Positions 37,989 to 51,360 of a stretch of 64,000 nt of DNA are shown here, piece by piece (position 1 is the first letter of the stretch; every line of letters begins with the position of its first letter). Both the position numbers and the translations under genes were made by a program. Source of the DNA: Theobroma cacao (lineage: Eukaryota > Streptophyta > Magnoliopsida > Malvales > Malvaceae); assembly GCF_000208745.1 (NCBI RefSeq), contig NC_030850.1, forward strand, positions 4,639,507 to 4,703,506, given 5' to 3'. A model generated the notes under the pieces. It was given only the letters and a program-made list of their open reading frames with translations. It made no database searches and was not told the origin of the DNA.

Positions 37989-39674
37989 TCAGTGCTTATA
38001 AAACACAAGTTCTCTGCTACAATTGGCTTTAATAGTTTCTTCTAATTTCTCGACCCGATCAAAATCAACTTTGAAGGAAACCATGGTGATCCCATCTTTG
38101 CCAGTATCATAATCCTGTTTGATGTCCTCAGCTTGAAAAGATTGCAACTGCAACAAAGAAGAACAAAATGACCATACAGTCAAACATTCAGTTCAGCCTG
38201 TGATGCATCGAAGGTTCCATTTTAAGACCAAGAAAATTAATAAGCAAATGGGAGCAACAGAATGGATTCAGAAAATTTCAATACTGCAACTTACACACGC
38301 CAATTGTAATTAGTTATTTCATCAATGTACCTATATCACACATAAATGAAAAATCCAGAGCAAGAGTACAGGAAGCAGAACATGTCACCCTCAAAATATC
38401 AATAGTTTAACATCATCCTATCCCTTGGTAAATGAAAGCTTATTTCCTTTACTATTAACTAACTGATCCCAGCTAACGATTAATTTGAGAAAGTCACAAA
38501 ATTACTCACAAAATTTCAGATAAAGCAATACCACCACTAAACATGAAAGAATTGGTTTACTACAAAAGTGAGCCATTGTCAGAGGAAACAATCAAGTGAC
38601 ATCTCAAGGATGTTACACGAATCATACACATTCCAATGGCGATACGTGAATGATAAACTAAAGTAGGCAAAACTCTATAGCATACTAATAGAAGAAAAAA
38701 ATGGTAAGTTGCTGCTCTCTATTTGTAAACATTTTATGCAGATAAGTGCTTAACAGAGACGATAAAACCAACCGTAAAACATCAAGTTACATAGAAAAGA
38801 GACATATTTTGAATCAAAAACAATGCTCACTTGATGGTACAGAACTCCCAAAAGATCGAAAGGAATCTCCACACCGATCGGAACCTACAAAAATTCCAAT
38901 AAAATATTAGTCTTTCAAAATATTGAAATCATAAAAATAAACTTTTCAAATGTAAAAGCAACAAAGTCTTTTCCATTCTTACTTTAGATTTTACAAGACA
39001 AGTCGGAGCATTTCTCAAGCATTCCGAAGCCACTCCACCATAAGCCCTAACAAGTCCTCCCGTTCCCAATTTAATTCCTCCAAAATACCTGAATTCATAT
39101 AAAAAAAATCCATATTTGTCCTTTTAATTTTAATTATGGCGAAAAATCAATTGTCAAAGTAATTAAATTTACCTAATAACGACCACCATTACTCTGTCTA
39201 AACCTGAAGAAACAATGGCAGAATGAATCGGCTTCCCCGCCGTTCCTGAAGGTTCGCCGTCATCATTTGACCGGTACTGATCCCCAACCTATAATCCTTT
39301 GACCCGTCAATTTATGAGCGGAATTGAATTGAATCGGATAACTATTACCAACACGGCGTCGTATTAGATACCTTGTAAGCCCAACAATTGTGAGTGGCGC
39401 GCGGATCCTTAACCTGATTGAGGAAAGAGTGAGCGGATTGTTCGTTGGAGATAGGGCCGGCGATGGCGATGAATTTGCTCTTTTTTATTTCTTTCTCGCA
39501 TGTTACTGTTTCTTTGATTGTGGTGTACGCGCCTGCGTTGGAGGCGGTGCTGGAGCTGCTGGCGGTGGTGACCATTGGGTTTTTGGCGGTGCAGAGGGAG
39601 GAAAGCGAGGCGGAGAGTCGGTGGTTGAGCTTGTGGCAGTAGCTGTAGCCAGTTGTTGTTATTGCCACTGGCAT
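37989..39674 (-). CDS. IMPACT/YigZ (UPF0029) family protein, 5 exons
   Basis: Exons in transcript order: 39372-39674, 39173-39288, 38983-39088, 38831-38884, 37989-38147. They join in phase to 245 residues. The core after about residue 50 reads [14 protein letters not shown], then ATHNCWAY, then [14 protein letters not shown] and [22 protein letters not shown], which is the UPF0029 signature. Animal IMPACT has this domain and inhibits GCN2; the bacterial YigZ group has an added C-terminal part like the one here. The plant protein's own role is not established to my knowledge. The first 45 or so residues are Ser/Thr/Ala-rich with few acidic residues and could be a plastid transit peptide, giving a bacterial-like organellar protein. 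The opposite strand is open for over 100 codons at 39390-39731, a shadow of exon 1. Confidence 0.88.
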
Positions 39675-41095
39675 TTGCTTGTTTTGGTGCCTTTAGTTTC
39701 TCTCCTGTTTGTCGTTTCAAAAACTTCATAGGCTCTTGTTTCTTTTCCAGCCGCCGTTTCAAGTGGAAAGACCATTTCCATTTGGACAAAGTTACGACGA
39801 CGTTTGCACCCATTTTAATATTATTCCTTTTCTTTTTTATTTATTTTTTCTGGTTGGAGCTTCTTTTCATCTTCTTTCCCAACAAAATGGATGAATAATG
39901 AATGGGCTTCTCGCCTTCTCCGATTATTAGAAAAATCATTAAATTGAATAAATAAATAAAAGGGTATAAATGTTTACTTGTAATGTTTTTATAAAGTAAA
40001 TAAAACTAGTTGATTTTGATATTTATAAAGCTTCTAAAAACTCATCATTGGAATCAAAACTTAGTCGACGAGACTACGAAGATTAACTTTTATACATTTA
40101 AAAAGTATTATTGATCAAATAAGTATGGAAACTTCATAAATGACAAATGTTCATGAGATAATAAAAAATAATATCAAATGAGTTAGATGATTTTTCTGTT
40201 TGTTTCACGAGATTCCAATTGAATTGAGATAGTATAAAAAGATTGTTAGACAAAATGAGAAAAAAGAATCTTAATATTATTATCATAATAATTTTCTTTT
40301 TTTTCTATTTTGTAATATTACTATTACGAAAGTACGGTGATAAAATTCAATGAAATCAAAATACAATGATAAAATGTAATATTGAATCATACTACAATAA
40401 TAAATTAGGTCCAATCCTAACCTTCTATAATTTTTCTATTTAATTTGATTAGTCTATGAGAATTTCCATGTGTCTCTAAGGAGGTCTAACTTTCCTCCCA
40501 ATAGTTGGGTCCTCCACGTGGCAAACATTTTTCCATATAAGACATGCCACTAGTTTAAATTATCCACGTAGACAGACAGTTGATGGACATTTACGTCACA
40601 TAGCTCGCATGACAAATTTTTGTCTAAATAAGGATTTTAATAAATATAAATATATGTTAAATGATTCAATTGGATGCAATAAAAAAATTAAAATTTAGTT
40701 GAAAATTTAAATCAAGTATAAAAACTTATTTTGTGTTTCTTGATCTTCTATCATCATAAGATAACAAAAAATACATATAATTTATAATAATATTTTTATT
40801 ACTATTAAATAAAATTTAGAATTAAATTTAAGTAGATTTTTCTTTTAATACACGATAAACAGCTTGGGCCGGACGAGGCTTGAGCTTCAAAATCTTATCC
40901 CCAAAGTCAGTCAAAAGGTGCAGCTGGCCTGATCTACGGACCTGGGCAGGCCAACCGCCCATGGACAGCAAACTTGAGAGTTTAAAGTAGACGATTATAA
41001 GGTAATTTTACGGATAAAAAAAATGATGATTACTGCTTTTTGAATTACAACAATAAGTAAATAACTGAAAGCTCGATTTTATGTCAGCTCAAACC
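39675..41095. other. Intergenic region between two minus-strand genes
   Basis: AT-rich after about 39900. It includes CCACGTGGC (a G-box core) at about 40513-40521, within a moderately GC-richer stretch at 40480-40620, and the GGCC-rich repeat at 40861-40970. The IMPACT promoter lies at its left end. No gene was recognised. Confidence 0.45.
40861..40970. repeat. GGCC-rich dispersed repeat fragment
   Basis: The stretch from agcttgggccggacgaggc to ctgggcaggccaaccgccca stands out from AT-rich surroundings and resembles the GGCC-rich arms at 22860-23165. It ends in cgcccatggacagc, close to the inverted hAT-MITE end gcccatgaacacctcta. Limits are approximate. Confidence 0.45.
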
Positions 41096-44000
41096 TCAAT
41101 AAAACGTTTGAGATGATCCATCGACGCTTGCTCTCCTCAATGAAATACCGGATGATCTTACATCAAAAGGATTAGACCAGCCGACTTGCTCAAAATCAGA
41201 TGCTCTACTGTTACTATTCCTACGATGTCTACTTGAGTCAGTGTACAAAAATGTGGAGTTCCCATCCCTCTCCAGCCACCGATCACGGCCATCCATCTCC
41301 GCCCCTGAATCTGATGAAATCCCATATTGGCTGTACCATTCGGGTCCCATGTCACCAAATAAATAATCAGAGAAGTCTTCACTCCTTGAAGAGTCCTTGG
41401 TGCTTGCTGTGCTGCAAGAGCTTGCATCTGAGCCGCTGAAGATGGAAGAACTCTCACTCGATGAATCAGCTGGAGGAGTTCTTTGCGTTGAATGAAACCT
41501 CCAATCTTCTTGATCAAACAGGTGCTTTCGGGTTGAAGTATCAGAAGGATACTTATGCTTCCGTTGTGCTATAGAGGGATCCAACCTTGAAAAATTAGAG
41601 TCAGATCTCGTCTTGGATGTATTTTGGCTACAAGGAACAGCTTCCAAATTCCTTTTCTTGAACCTCAAACCATGACACTCAAGATTGTTTCTTACCAAAG
41701 CAGGGGCCCTTGGAGAGCGCCTAAAATTTTGAAGAACTAAAGTTATTTGTGCTGAAAAGAAAATTACTTTAGAAAAACCCACCATTTCTTTACACATTAC
41801 CTCGCATAGAGGAGCATGTACGCCCCTTCAAGTAAGACCCTCTCCAGCTCCACTGGTATTACCTACAAAATAGGCTGCACAAGTCAAATTTATGTACAGT
41901 GATACATCTCATGATGATTTCAGATAGGTAGATTTCCATATATATTAGTAAGTAGAAGGTACATACTGTGCTGTCATCAATCCTGAACCACTCCCCATGG
42001 AAACTCTTCACATAACACACATAATGTCCCGAAAAGGCAGCATTCATAACATCCAAGTGAACAACCACAGCATAGAGATTGTAAACTGCAGCCTTATCAC
42101 TTGTTCCACTCATATATGGGGCTAAATCAAGGACCTCAGGAATTTGAACCGACTTATTTAACTTCCCAAAGTTGCCAGACTGCAAAAGCACGGATGGTAG
42201 AGCAAGAGTTTGACATTTAAATAAAGTACATGGAAGCGCAAAAATAGAAACTTGCCATCATAAAATTACCTGGAACCGCTTTAAAACAATGGTGAGAATA
42301 TTAGGCGCATCTAATACTGTCAACTTCTTTCTTGCTTTGACGTAAGATTTACACCTGATAACAAGAGGATGGAGAATTTATCACTAGAAGCTCAAACAGT
42401 TACAGTGACCCCTAGAAATTTTTATATTTGCTTTGAACATGGAGCAGCAATTGCGTGCCAATCCTAACAAAACTCCCACAGTAGGACCAAATATGCCACA
42501 GAAGTGAGATTTCAACAATCACTGTAATAATATGACAGTCAAATAGTCAGAGTTCATTTATGCCAAAACTGGGATGGAAAAGCCATAACACAATATTAGA
42601 TCAGCTGGGATTTTAAAATTACAGGCTAGAATCAAGGATATCTAACAATAAGCTACAATGGCCAACAAGCATGGTAACATGCAAAATATTAACAACATAA
42701 TGACATGGCAAATTAAAAAGCAACGAACCTACTGCAATGATATTTGTTCTCTGCATCCAAGATTTCCGTAGCTGTAAACTGTGCAAGTGCCTCCTCAAGA
42801 CTTCCAATATCCCCATCAATCTCAACAGGTAGATCCATCATCCTCTCATACCGCTCAGATTTACCAAGGCACTTCATGCACTTTATCTGAAAACCCAATC
42901 ATCATAATTTAAGAACAAGGTAGCAAAAATCACAATTGCTTCATGTCCATCAAATAACAATAAGTTATATGAATAAATGGACATTAATGTAGCATCAGAA
43001 TTTTGAACAACCTTGGAATGAAGGTAACCTCCAAAAGTTAGGCCTACTAGAGTCGTCTCTTCTGCCAGAGGACCTGCAGCCCTTGCTTCCTTGAGGCAAA
43101 CAGATTGCATGGCATCAACAGCATACCTGCCATCTCACTAATGTGAAGTCTAATTCACATTTGAGAAGGTTATACCAAAATAGTATACAAAAAGAAAGTA
43201 CTTTTAACAGTTGGTTCACCTCAAAAATTCATGGGCATCCTCTTCCTTCCCAGGACCAAGATGACTTCCAATTTTTTGTATTTTGGATAATATCCTGATT
43301 GGTGACAAAGGGGACTCCCCTTCCTTTGCCTTCAAAATCAAACACTCAAACTCACAAATAAAGCACCACTCTTTTTTTCGACCTGCACAGCAACAATGAA
43401 CATCATATTAAAGAGGAGGTATGAATGAGGAATGAAATCATGAAAAAGTCATGACCAGAAACTTGCATGCTCTAGAGTGTAGCCCTCTGACAAGGTATGA
43501 GGTAAGTGGCCGAGTAAAAGCCAAACACTGAAGCACAGCATTAGCATAACAACTGCAGTAATTTTCAAAGGAAAAGTATAAAATTAGCAACTCAAAAACT
43601 GACTATTGAACAGAAAACATGCCTCACCAAATCATAGTAGAGGAAAAAACAACAATTCAAAAGATAAGAGGTTAATATTTGGGGGGGGGGGGGGTGGGGG
43701 GGGGGGAGAAGGGGACAAGAACTCCATGACATATCATATCTAAGCATCAAGTGTATCATTTTACCTGTCTTGCACTTTAAAGGTGAAGAGCTATACATAA
43801 GTTCCAGCACGCTAAATTAGCACCAAAATAAATTTCACAAAATGCACACTACTTGAAACCATTCTCTGGACAAAACATACCTGTTATGAGCTGAAATTAA
43901 AACCTATATAAATATCAAGATTACCTGTTCCCACAATTATTAAGGCCAAATGGGCATAGTTCCACCGCATCATAAGAGTAAAGTTCCATGAATAGTTCAT

Positions 44001-46487
44001 ATGGAAAGATTATCTGTCAAACCACAACAAAAAGTGCTCAAGTCACAATACAACATAGCAAACTATGAGACTCTCAACAAAAACACATAACAATAAGGAA
44101 CTACCTTGTAATTGTGTTTTACATTAAACTCATTACCAAAACCAAAAAGATAGGACTTTGACTGTTTGGAGGCTTTAAACTGCTGTACAGCTTTCCGCAT
44201 TGATGTTTTTAAGCCATTACTACCAGTCTGTGGCAAAGTAGGGGTAGCACTACTTTTTGCCGGCAAGCCCAACTTAGAACTGGGAACAGAATGCCCTCCA
44301 GCAGCTGAAGTTGAATGATCATCAGAAGCACTACATGAGGAAGTTTTGACAGGTTTGGTTTCACAAGGTTGCAAATCATCTTCCCTATCATTAGGTACAG
44401 TTTTAGGCCTTGAAGAGCTCAGGGATGCTGAGTTACTTTTCTTGGATGCATCAGTAACTAACATTTCAGACAAAACTGCTACTGTTGACTTCTTATAGAC
44501 AGATTTTGCAGGATGGACATCATCAGACATGAGATTATTGCCCTTAGCAAATGGCATTTGAAATTCAACCTCTTCAGCGTTATGAGTGGATTTCTTCATA
44601 TTTAAGTTGGTCAGATTATTTACAGAATAGGTCAAATTAGACTCTGAAGAAGGTGAGATAGCTTCTTCCATCTTCTTAGCAGCAGTCTTGCTTCTAGATA
44701 TAGCAGTGGCAATATCATCAGGAAGTTGCCTCCCGAGCTCGTCATTAGGGCCAGACAGAAGTGTCCTGCTGGGAGAGACATTAACCAATGATTCACTACT
44801 GGCACCAGATGGACTCACACCAGCTAACAATGAGGAACTGGGTGGAGCAAAACCATTATGTGTTGCTTTGGCATCTGCATTAGGCTTTAGATTAGCATCA
44901 ATATCATCATCTCCTACCACTGATGAAGTGTCAGATGCTGTCCTAAATATTCTTTCCACCTCAAAATCATTACTGTGAATTCCACACTGTTTTGTTACTG
45001 CAAAATCAGTTGGGGGGCGACATTCATCCTTGTGGCCTTGTCTCCAGTGAATTATTTGACACTTACTAGAACTACATGCGAACAAACGAAGAAGTCAATA
45101 CCAAAAAAGGGTGAAAATGGCACAATAACATATCTGAATATCCAGTACAATTACTAAAGACATTTACAAGAAAATGCATGCATCTTGTATTTTATTTTGC
45201 AGAGCAAACTAAGGGAGATAAAAACTGACATAACAACATGATAAAGCACAGCCAAAACTTTTAAAAAGAATGGCAGCACAAATTTTGTTTAAGCTAAAGC
45301 AAAGGGATTCATATAGCCAATCCACTAGTTGAATGAAAATTTAATTAAGCTAAACGGAAGATGAACACCGGGCTTTCTCTTCTACATCTTTAAATTTTGA
45401 AGCACTCTTTCTCTCATGGTGCCATGAGCTCTATAATACAAGGGCATGAAGACTACCATTTACCAGCAAGAATGATGCTGAACAACAGAACCCAAGCAGT
45501 AAGCACACGTATCTAGCAATATGATATTGACAAGCAGCATTTCAATAAATGGTCCAGAAGTGGCTACTGATAAGCACATAATACGACCTGCATTCCTAAG
45601 ATGAATCTACCCAATGTCCATCCCCAGAAAGGTAGATTTTTATTTCTCACCCACTCATCTAAACACCAGAAAAAAGAGGCCTCCCAACTTCCTTCTCAAA
45701 ACAATCCCAATAAACACTAATATCATGAACATAGAATACCACCACCATACAAACCTTATAATAAATCTGATAACTATATAGACCATTCCTGGGAAAATGA
45801 AGTAATTCAGCTCAATCTATTCCCTAATCTTTGATTAAAAGAACAATCAATCTAACAAGCGTTTACACAACCTAAGATCAAAACTTCACTAAAATCAACT
45901 ACCATGCCCAATTATAATGTTTATCAAAACGCAACTAAAATGGGAAAATCCCAATCATTTCCATCAAAATTAAAGGCTTTAACTTCTTCCCCTCAAACAT
46001 ATATCCTGCCATTCCACCTCTAAAGCCGCAATAAATTTTTCATCTTTCTAATTATTCAACTCACCCTCAACAGCTGCAATTACTCCCAACTGTAAATTCT
46101 TGAAACTAAGTAAGTAGCTCCTACTCTCTACCAACCACAAACAAATTGCCCAAAATGACAATCCTATTCGTAAAATTTAGGTCAAAATAAAATAGAAGAA
46201 GAAAAGGGAAAAATAAAAACGAACCAGTAACGAACAGATTTGCACTGAGAACAGCGCGTTGTGGTAGGAGCAAAGCAAACAGCACACTGGTTCTTGGGGT
46301 AGTAACCGTACTCATTGGTGGCTTGAGCCTCCACCACGGCGGCTTCATGCGAGACCATTTCGAGCAACCTCGTAACCTCCTCTTTCCTCGCCGCCGCATT
46401 CCTCAACTTATGCCGGATTACCAGAAAAACAACCAGCAACGACACCAAAAAGACGCCGTTGAAACCCAGAAATCCAGGAACCAGCAT
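41096..46487 (-). CDS. UBP16: Ubiquitin carboxyl-terminal hydrolase of the UBP15/16/17 type, 11 exons
   Basis: Exons in transcript order: 46225-46487, 44105-45071, 43925-44013, 43467-43552, 43220-43382, 43012-43126, 42729-42886, 42270-42354, 41967-42179, 41801-41862, 41096-41720, giving 941 residues. An N-terminal hydrophobic segment (about 5-24) is followed by a MYND zinc finger starting [17 protein letters not shown] and continuing into exon 2. A Ser-rich low-complexity linker fills most of exon 2. The USP domain has the Cys box [18 protein letters not shown] (Ser where many USPs have Thr before the catalytic Cys), zinc-binding CxxC pairs, and the His box SGHYVCYVK with the later DDS. The C-terminal 200 residues are Ser/Arg-rich and probably disordered. 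The enzyme removes ubiquitin from substrates; Arabidopsis UBP16 acts in salt tolerance. The intron after exon 4 needs a GC-AG border to keep frame. Confidence 0.92.
43681..43714 (+). repeat. Poly-G tract in a UBP16 intron
   Basis: Fourteen G, one T, eleven G, then short interruptions and four more G. It sits between coding exons at 43467-43552 and 43925-44013, so the pre-mRNA carries poly-C. Length is likely unreliable for sequencing reasons, but the tract is a strong G-quadruplex candidate on the plus strand. Confidence 0.85.
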
Positions 46488-49400
46488 TTTTTATTTAAGA
46501 TTTTATTCTATTCCACTTTATTTAGCCGGCGCCGAGGATCAGTCCTGAACAGAGAAAACCTAGGATGATGGTGGCTTTGTTATACATAGATTTCTGCGAC
46601 GACGACGCTGGCGGTGACAGTGCTGGTGGTTGGAGGGGCAAAATGGGAAATTTAGGCGGTGGTTAGGGTGAGGCGAGGATTTGAGCATCTGGTCGGATCT
46701 GAAAGAGAGAAAGCAAATTTGACCGTTTGCTATTATTAATTTTTACGGGGGTTTCTTATTTTGTCTTGTCGTGTTAAAGACAAAAACTTCTATTTTTTCT
46801 ATCGTTTGACAACGGATTTCGCTGTCTACCGTGTTTGGCCTCCCTCAGCATAGACCGGTAAATTACAAAATTGTTTCGTAATTGTGTCAAGTCAAGATTA
46901 TATCAATAATATCACTTAAATATAAATAATAAATTATATTTTAATTAATTAATAATTAATTATAAAAAATTAAATTAAAATAAAATATAAAATTTTTAAT
47001 AAAATAAAATAAAATAATATTTTTAATAATTTAATAATTTTTAAAAAATATTATGTTCAAAATATTTCATTTTTACAAAATCAATTTTGATTTTTTTCTT
47101 CTTTGAATAATATGGGAAAGGCAAAATAGTAACCCAAAAACTAAAGAAATAATCGGTTAGTATTATTTTTAAATCAAGTCATAAATTTAAATTGCTAATA
47201 CACTTTATTATTTCTTGCTTAGTTTTAATTAAATTTGATTTTTTTTATTATAGTAATGAGTTTAGACAAGTGAAATTTAAATAGAAGTATAAAGAACAAC
47301 AATATAATGTCTTAATTTCTAAAAATATGAGTAGATACTACTAATTTTTATAGGCAAGTTAGATAACTGCTCGTCTCAAACCCAACCCGTCCACTAAAAA
47401 AGAGTATGCACAAATAAATAAAGAATGTTTTAGGTGGCAAAGAAACAAAGAACACCACAACAAAAATTATTACAAGCATTTGAACTGAACAACAGGTGTG
47501 GGTGGCCCAAATAACATATTAACTAAAAACAAATACATAAGCTTAAGAAGATAAGCTAAAGCCAAGTGTTTATAATTGTAGGCATACCGACGCTTAAGTC
47601 CATGCTCTTGGAATTTGAAAGAGCTTTGTGAAGTACAGTCTACAGTGCTGCATTTAATAGCCACCAAAGTAGAAAAGCAATCAAGATCTATTCACGTCCA
47701 TTCTGACAATGAACTTCATCGGAGTCCGCATTGTTCCTCTGGCAAAAAGGGCGGTTATAAGTGGGTAGGGCCAACCCCAGTGCCAGACTCTGTATATTTT
47801 ATTTTATTTGATATGAAGTACACTCTATATATTAAATTTTTAACCTTTCCGCAGTGCCAACAGAACATTATATGTGGTTTTCTTCCCCGACGTTATTTCA
47901 AACTTTGTCTTTGGAAATCACGTGTAGAACTTTAATTAAGAGGACTTTCGTTGTTGCAGTCTATGAGCGAAAGGTTGACGCATTTGGCAATTGGAATGAT
48001 AGTGGGCTGCGGACAGATTCCTTTACCTCGTGCGCACTTTCCACCCGGATGCTGCAATGGGTCACAAAAAATCGAAAAAATTATTTTAAATAATAATAAT
48101 ATTTGAGCATTTAATTTATTTGTTGGTTCATGACTTATTTGTTTGAAGAGTAAATTTCGAAATTTTTTTTTATTTTTTTAAAATAATAATTAGTAGTAAT
48201 TTAAACATAATTTAAATAGAAAAAAATGATAATTGTGCAGGTTAAGTAGAGCTGATCGTGGGCCCCTCGGCCTGTCTAGGAGAAAAACTTTAGCCCGATT
48301 CAGGTCAACCCGGACAATGTTTTTCCTTTTCCAAGTCTAAGCCCGCCTCTGTCCAGTTTAATTGTATTTTATTTTGTTAGAGTACGATTGTTTTAGTATT
48401 ATTCTAATATATTTAACAAACTCAAGCATTTGGACGGACATGAACAACTCTTCATCACTATTTTTGCCCGTTTCCGTTTTGGCTTTGGCCAATTTCCACC
48501 CTGCTGCTGTTCATGCACCCCGTGTCCCTCTTTGTTTCATATAGTGCAACTTTTTCCCTAAAAAAGTGATGATTCTGGATTTTCAATAAAAAGATTATGG
48601 GATTTTACACCTGAGTTAATGAAACATTTTATGGCTGATGACCTTCCGAATATCATTAGGCTCAGGCCTGTCTTTGTTTATGTTTAAATCTTGTTCTAGT
48701 AATCAATATACACTGGTGTTCAGCCCGATTCTCACAACAACAGAGCCTGTGTTTGGTTCCGATTTGACTTTCAAGTATCTAGTTGTAAAGGGTAAGAGTG
48801 GGGAGAGCTAAAATCTAATAAGAGTGAAAATGGAGTCCTTCGTTTATGTTGATTTAGATGTTTACCTAAACCCAAGTCCGGCAAATGGTATCAAACCATG
48901 AGCCAATCCAAAAGCAATAACTACCACAACCTCCAAGCATCATGGCTAATGTTCCTTGGCCAGGAGTGTTACAGAAGCTTACCACTACCTTTTAAAGGAA
49001 AGAATTTCTTGAGCCTTTGCACTCCACTCATAAAAGAATGTTCGACTTTCCTTAGACGGCGCAAGGCAGCGGATTTATGATCAGGATGAAATTTACTGGC
49101 AAAACATGTCTCGTCAGTCAAATATAAAAACATAATGTTCCACAATCAAAATGTCTGGTTTTGGGATATGCTGGCAGAAAAACGAGTGTCTTTTTTTTTT
49201 TCTAATTTCTTTTATTGAAATTTACAGGTCACAGGGTGCCTTAAACAGGAGACAAGTGAAAAAGGAAATTGATATTTTATATGTTCTTCTCTTCCCTCCT
49301 ACTTTGAATATTCTTACTTTTGTAATTATAGATCTATAGTATTATGTTGAAATAATCAAGTTGTCTAATCAAAATCAAGAAGAGCACAACTTTGTAAGAT

Positions 49401-49754
49401 CTGCAAATGGAAAAAATTTGCAATCATGCAAATTGACTAATAAAAAGAAATTACGAATGCAAAGAATAGAATAAAACTTATATTCAAATTTCTCTATGCA
49501 TTATAAAATAAAAAAAGACGGAAAAGAATATATGCTTTCTCATAATTTGACCATATACTACTTTTTGTCTTTAATTTTCTCCAATTCTCCTTTATTTCTA
49601 AATGTTGCTAATAGTATAACTTTAATATTAATTCGGCCCCTTTTTTTATCTTCCCAATTGTATCCACCACCAATTACCTATGTCAACTATCATCAAAATG
49701 TTAGTATTATAATGTATTGTTAAAGCCAGATACTTTAGTGTCTCTCTCTAACCC
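46488..49754. other. Intergenic region upstream of UBP16
   Basis: The first 300 bases should hold the UBP16 5' leader and promoter. The rest is AT-rich (46900-47340), then mixed. It contains the GGCC-rich fragment at 48246-48355. The plus-strand frame at 47615-47935 and others show no domain. No second gene was recognised. Confidence 0.45.
48246..48355. repeat. GGCC-rich dispersed repeat fragment with hAT-like end
   Basis: It begins TAGAGCTGATCGTGGGCCC, a variant of TAGAGGTGTTCATGGGC at 22860, and continues through cccgattcaggtcaacccgg to agcccgcctctgtcc. The far terminal repeat is not clear. Confidence 0.45.
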
Positions 49755-49836
49755 GTCGCTTTGGCCGAGTGGTTAAGGCGTGTGCCTGCTAAGTACATGG
49801 GATTTTCCCGCGAGAGTTCGAATCTCTCAGGCGACG
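49755..49836 (+). tRNA. tRNA-Ser (anticodon GCU)
   Basis: The 82-base sequence folds as a type II tRNA. The acceptor stem pairs GTCGCTT with AGGCGAC (one G-T pair), with discriminator G at 49836. The D arm has TGGCCGAGTGGTTAAGG, the anticodon loop is TGCTAAG with anticodon GCT, there is a long variable arm, and the T arm contains GTTCGAATC. The internal promoter A and B boxes are therefore present. A run of five T follows within ten bases, a Pol III stop. GCU reads AGC and AGU serine codons. No intron. Confidence 0.96.
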
Positions 49837-51252
49837 CAAAATTTTTCAACTTATAACTTTTCTTTTCAAAAATTGGGCCCCAACGGCTTCAAGTCAAGCG
49901 GCTCGAAAGCCTGCCCCAAATCTCACCTAGACTGACCAAAAGCGGGTCATACCTGACCCGGTCAGTCAAGTCCATCCTTGATAAGATTGTATTTGTCAAC
50001 ACTTAATTAATGCGTACACGTGGATGGCGTTTAGAGGACCGCAGAAGCCCCAAAATGACCTTTCCAAGTTCCAAGTGGGAAATCGGAATCCCAGTCAGTC
50101 AATAATAGCATTTGGCCCCTCGCACTGGACACTTCTCCCTTCAATATATTTTTTTATTGATTTTTAAATTAATGGCCATAAATTGTCACTTTTAACCCCC
50201 AAACTCTTTCAACACTTACTGAAAAAATTATGATGATTTTAATTGACTAATTAGCTGGGATCTGTTCAAGCTTTTAAAAATGTTTCGATAAGTATATAAT
50301 TTCCCTGTATTTTCTATCCATCATTGTCTCTGTGACAAATGGTCATAGAAAATGGGCTGTTTTCTCTTTGGTGAGATAAAAATGTGATTCTGGCTTGTAC
50401 TAATTTCTTTGCGTCCTTTCTTTAGTAGAAGTTGATAATTAAGCCTAATTAAAAGGCCATCAATGTTTTTGTCAATTTTGAACCAAAAAGTAGTAATTTT
50501 TTTATCTAGTTATTAAGTACAATTAATTTTATTTTGACAATGGAATTTGCAAATTGCAAGTACCAAATTGGAATCACAACAAATTTAGAAATTGTTAGTG
50601 TTAATGATAAAAACCATATATCAAGGGTTAAATTTCTTTCAAAGCCGATTCTTTAATTGACATATTGAATTGTATTGTGATTTTCTCTTTTAGAATATTA
50701 TGATGCTTTGATTCCCTTTTCTTTTTTCTCGCTAATAACAAAGAAACGAAGTATGATATGAAAGAGCTAAAATTAGGTCGCACGTAAGAAGTGAGACCGA
50801 CCAATCATAAGAAGCAAGAGTCCCCCAATTTTGAGTCATTCACCAACCAAAAAAACGAAAACAAAAGCAGAGAAACCTTAAGAAGTCTTACATTTTTTTT
50901 ATGAAAATAAAAGGCCAGACATTTGAATTTGAATTTAACAAAACTTCTCAAATTGCCATGGACCCGCTCTTTACCTGATAGACTCGTGGCAGGCTCGAGC
51001 CAACGTTGGCAAATGGCAACTTCAGAAAAAGAAACATTAAGGAACTTTCCAATTTAATTTAAACAAATGCTTTGATGAGAGGTGAAGAATTGAGGCAGCC
51101 CAACTAGACCAAAGGCACAAACGCGTCAACAAGTAGACACAGCCCAGAGTCTCCACCCAAATTTTTAAATGTTGTCCAGTTCCAATTTTCGCGTAACAGC
51201 CGCATTCCCACCTGGCTTCGCTGAACCCCCACGCGACCAGCCTCCGCGCAGC
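49837..51252. other. Intergenic region between tRNA-Ser and the DIC gene
   Basis: It starts with the Pol III terminator and, 39 bases after the tRNA, the GGCC-rich fragment at 49875-49980. The rest is AT-rich with no recognised gene. The last few hundred bases should be the DIC promoter. Confidence 0.45.
49875..49980. repeat. GGCC-rich dispersed repeat fragment next to the tRNA
   Basis: The stretch from gggccccaacggcttc through gcgggtcatacctgacccgg to gtccatccttg is compositionally like the other GGCC-rich fragments, and ggtcatacctgacc is itself a short inverted repeat. Family membership is by appearance only. Confidence 0.35.
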
Positions 51253-51260
51253 TATAAATA
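51253..51260 (+). promoter_or_regulatory. TATA box of the DIC gene
   Basis: A perfect TATAAATA in GC-richer context. Transcription would start near 51285, giving a leader of about 370 bases before ATG 51658. Confidence 0.75.
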
Positions 51261-51360
51261 CGCTTCCTCGTCTCACAATTAAACCATCCATTCATTTGCT
51301 TCTACTGTTTTTCTTTGTCAAAAAAAAGAAAAAAAGAAAAAAAGAGTTTCTTCCCAGCAT

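Noticed and set aside
39390..39731. Plus-strand open frame of 113 codons
   Set aside because: It is the antisense shadow of the Ser/Ala/Thr-rich first exon of the IMPACT-family gene and has no domain of its own.
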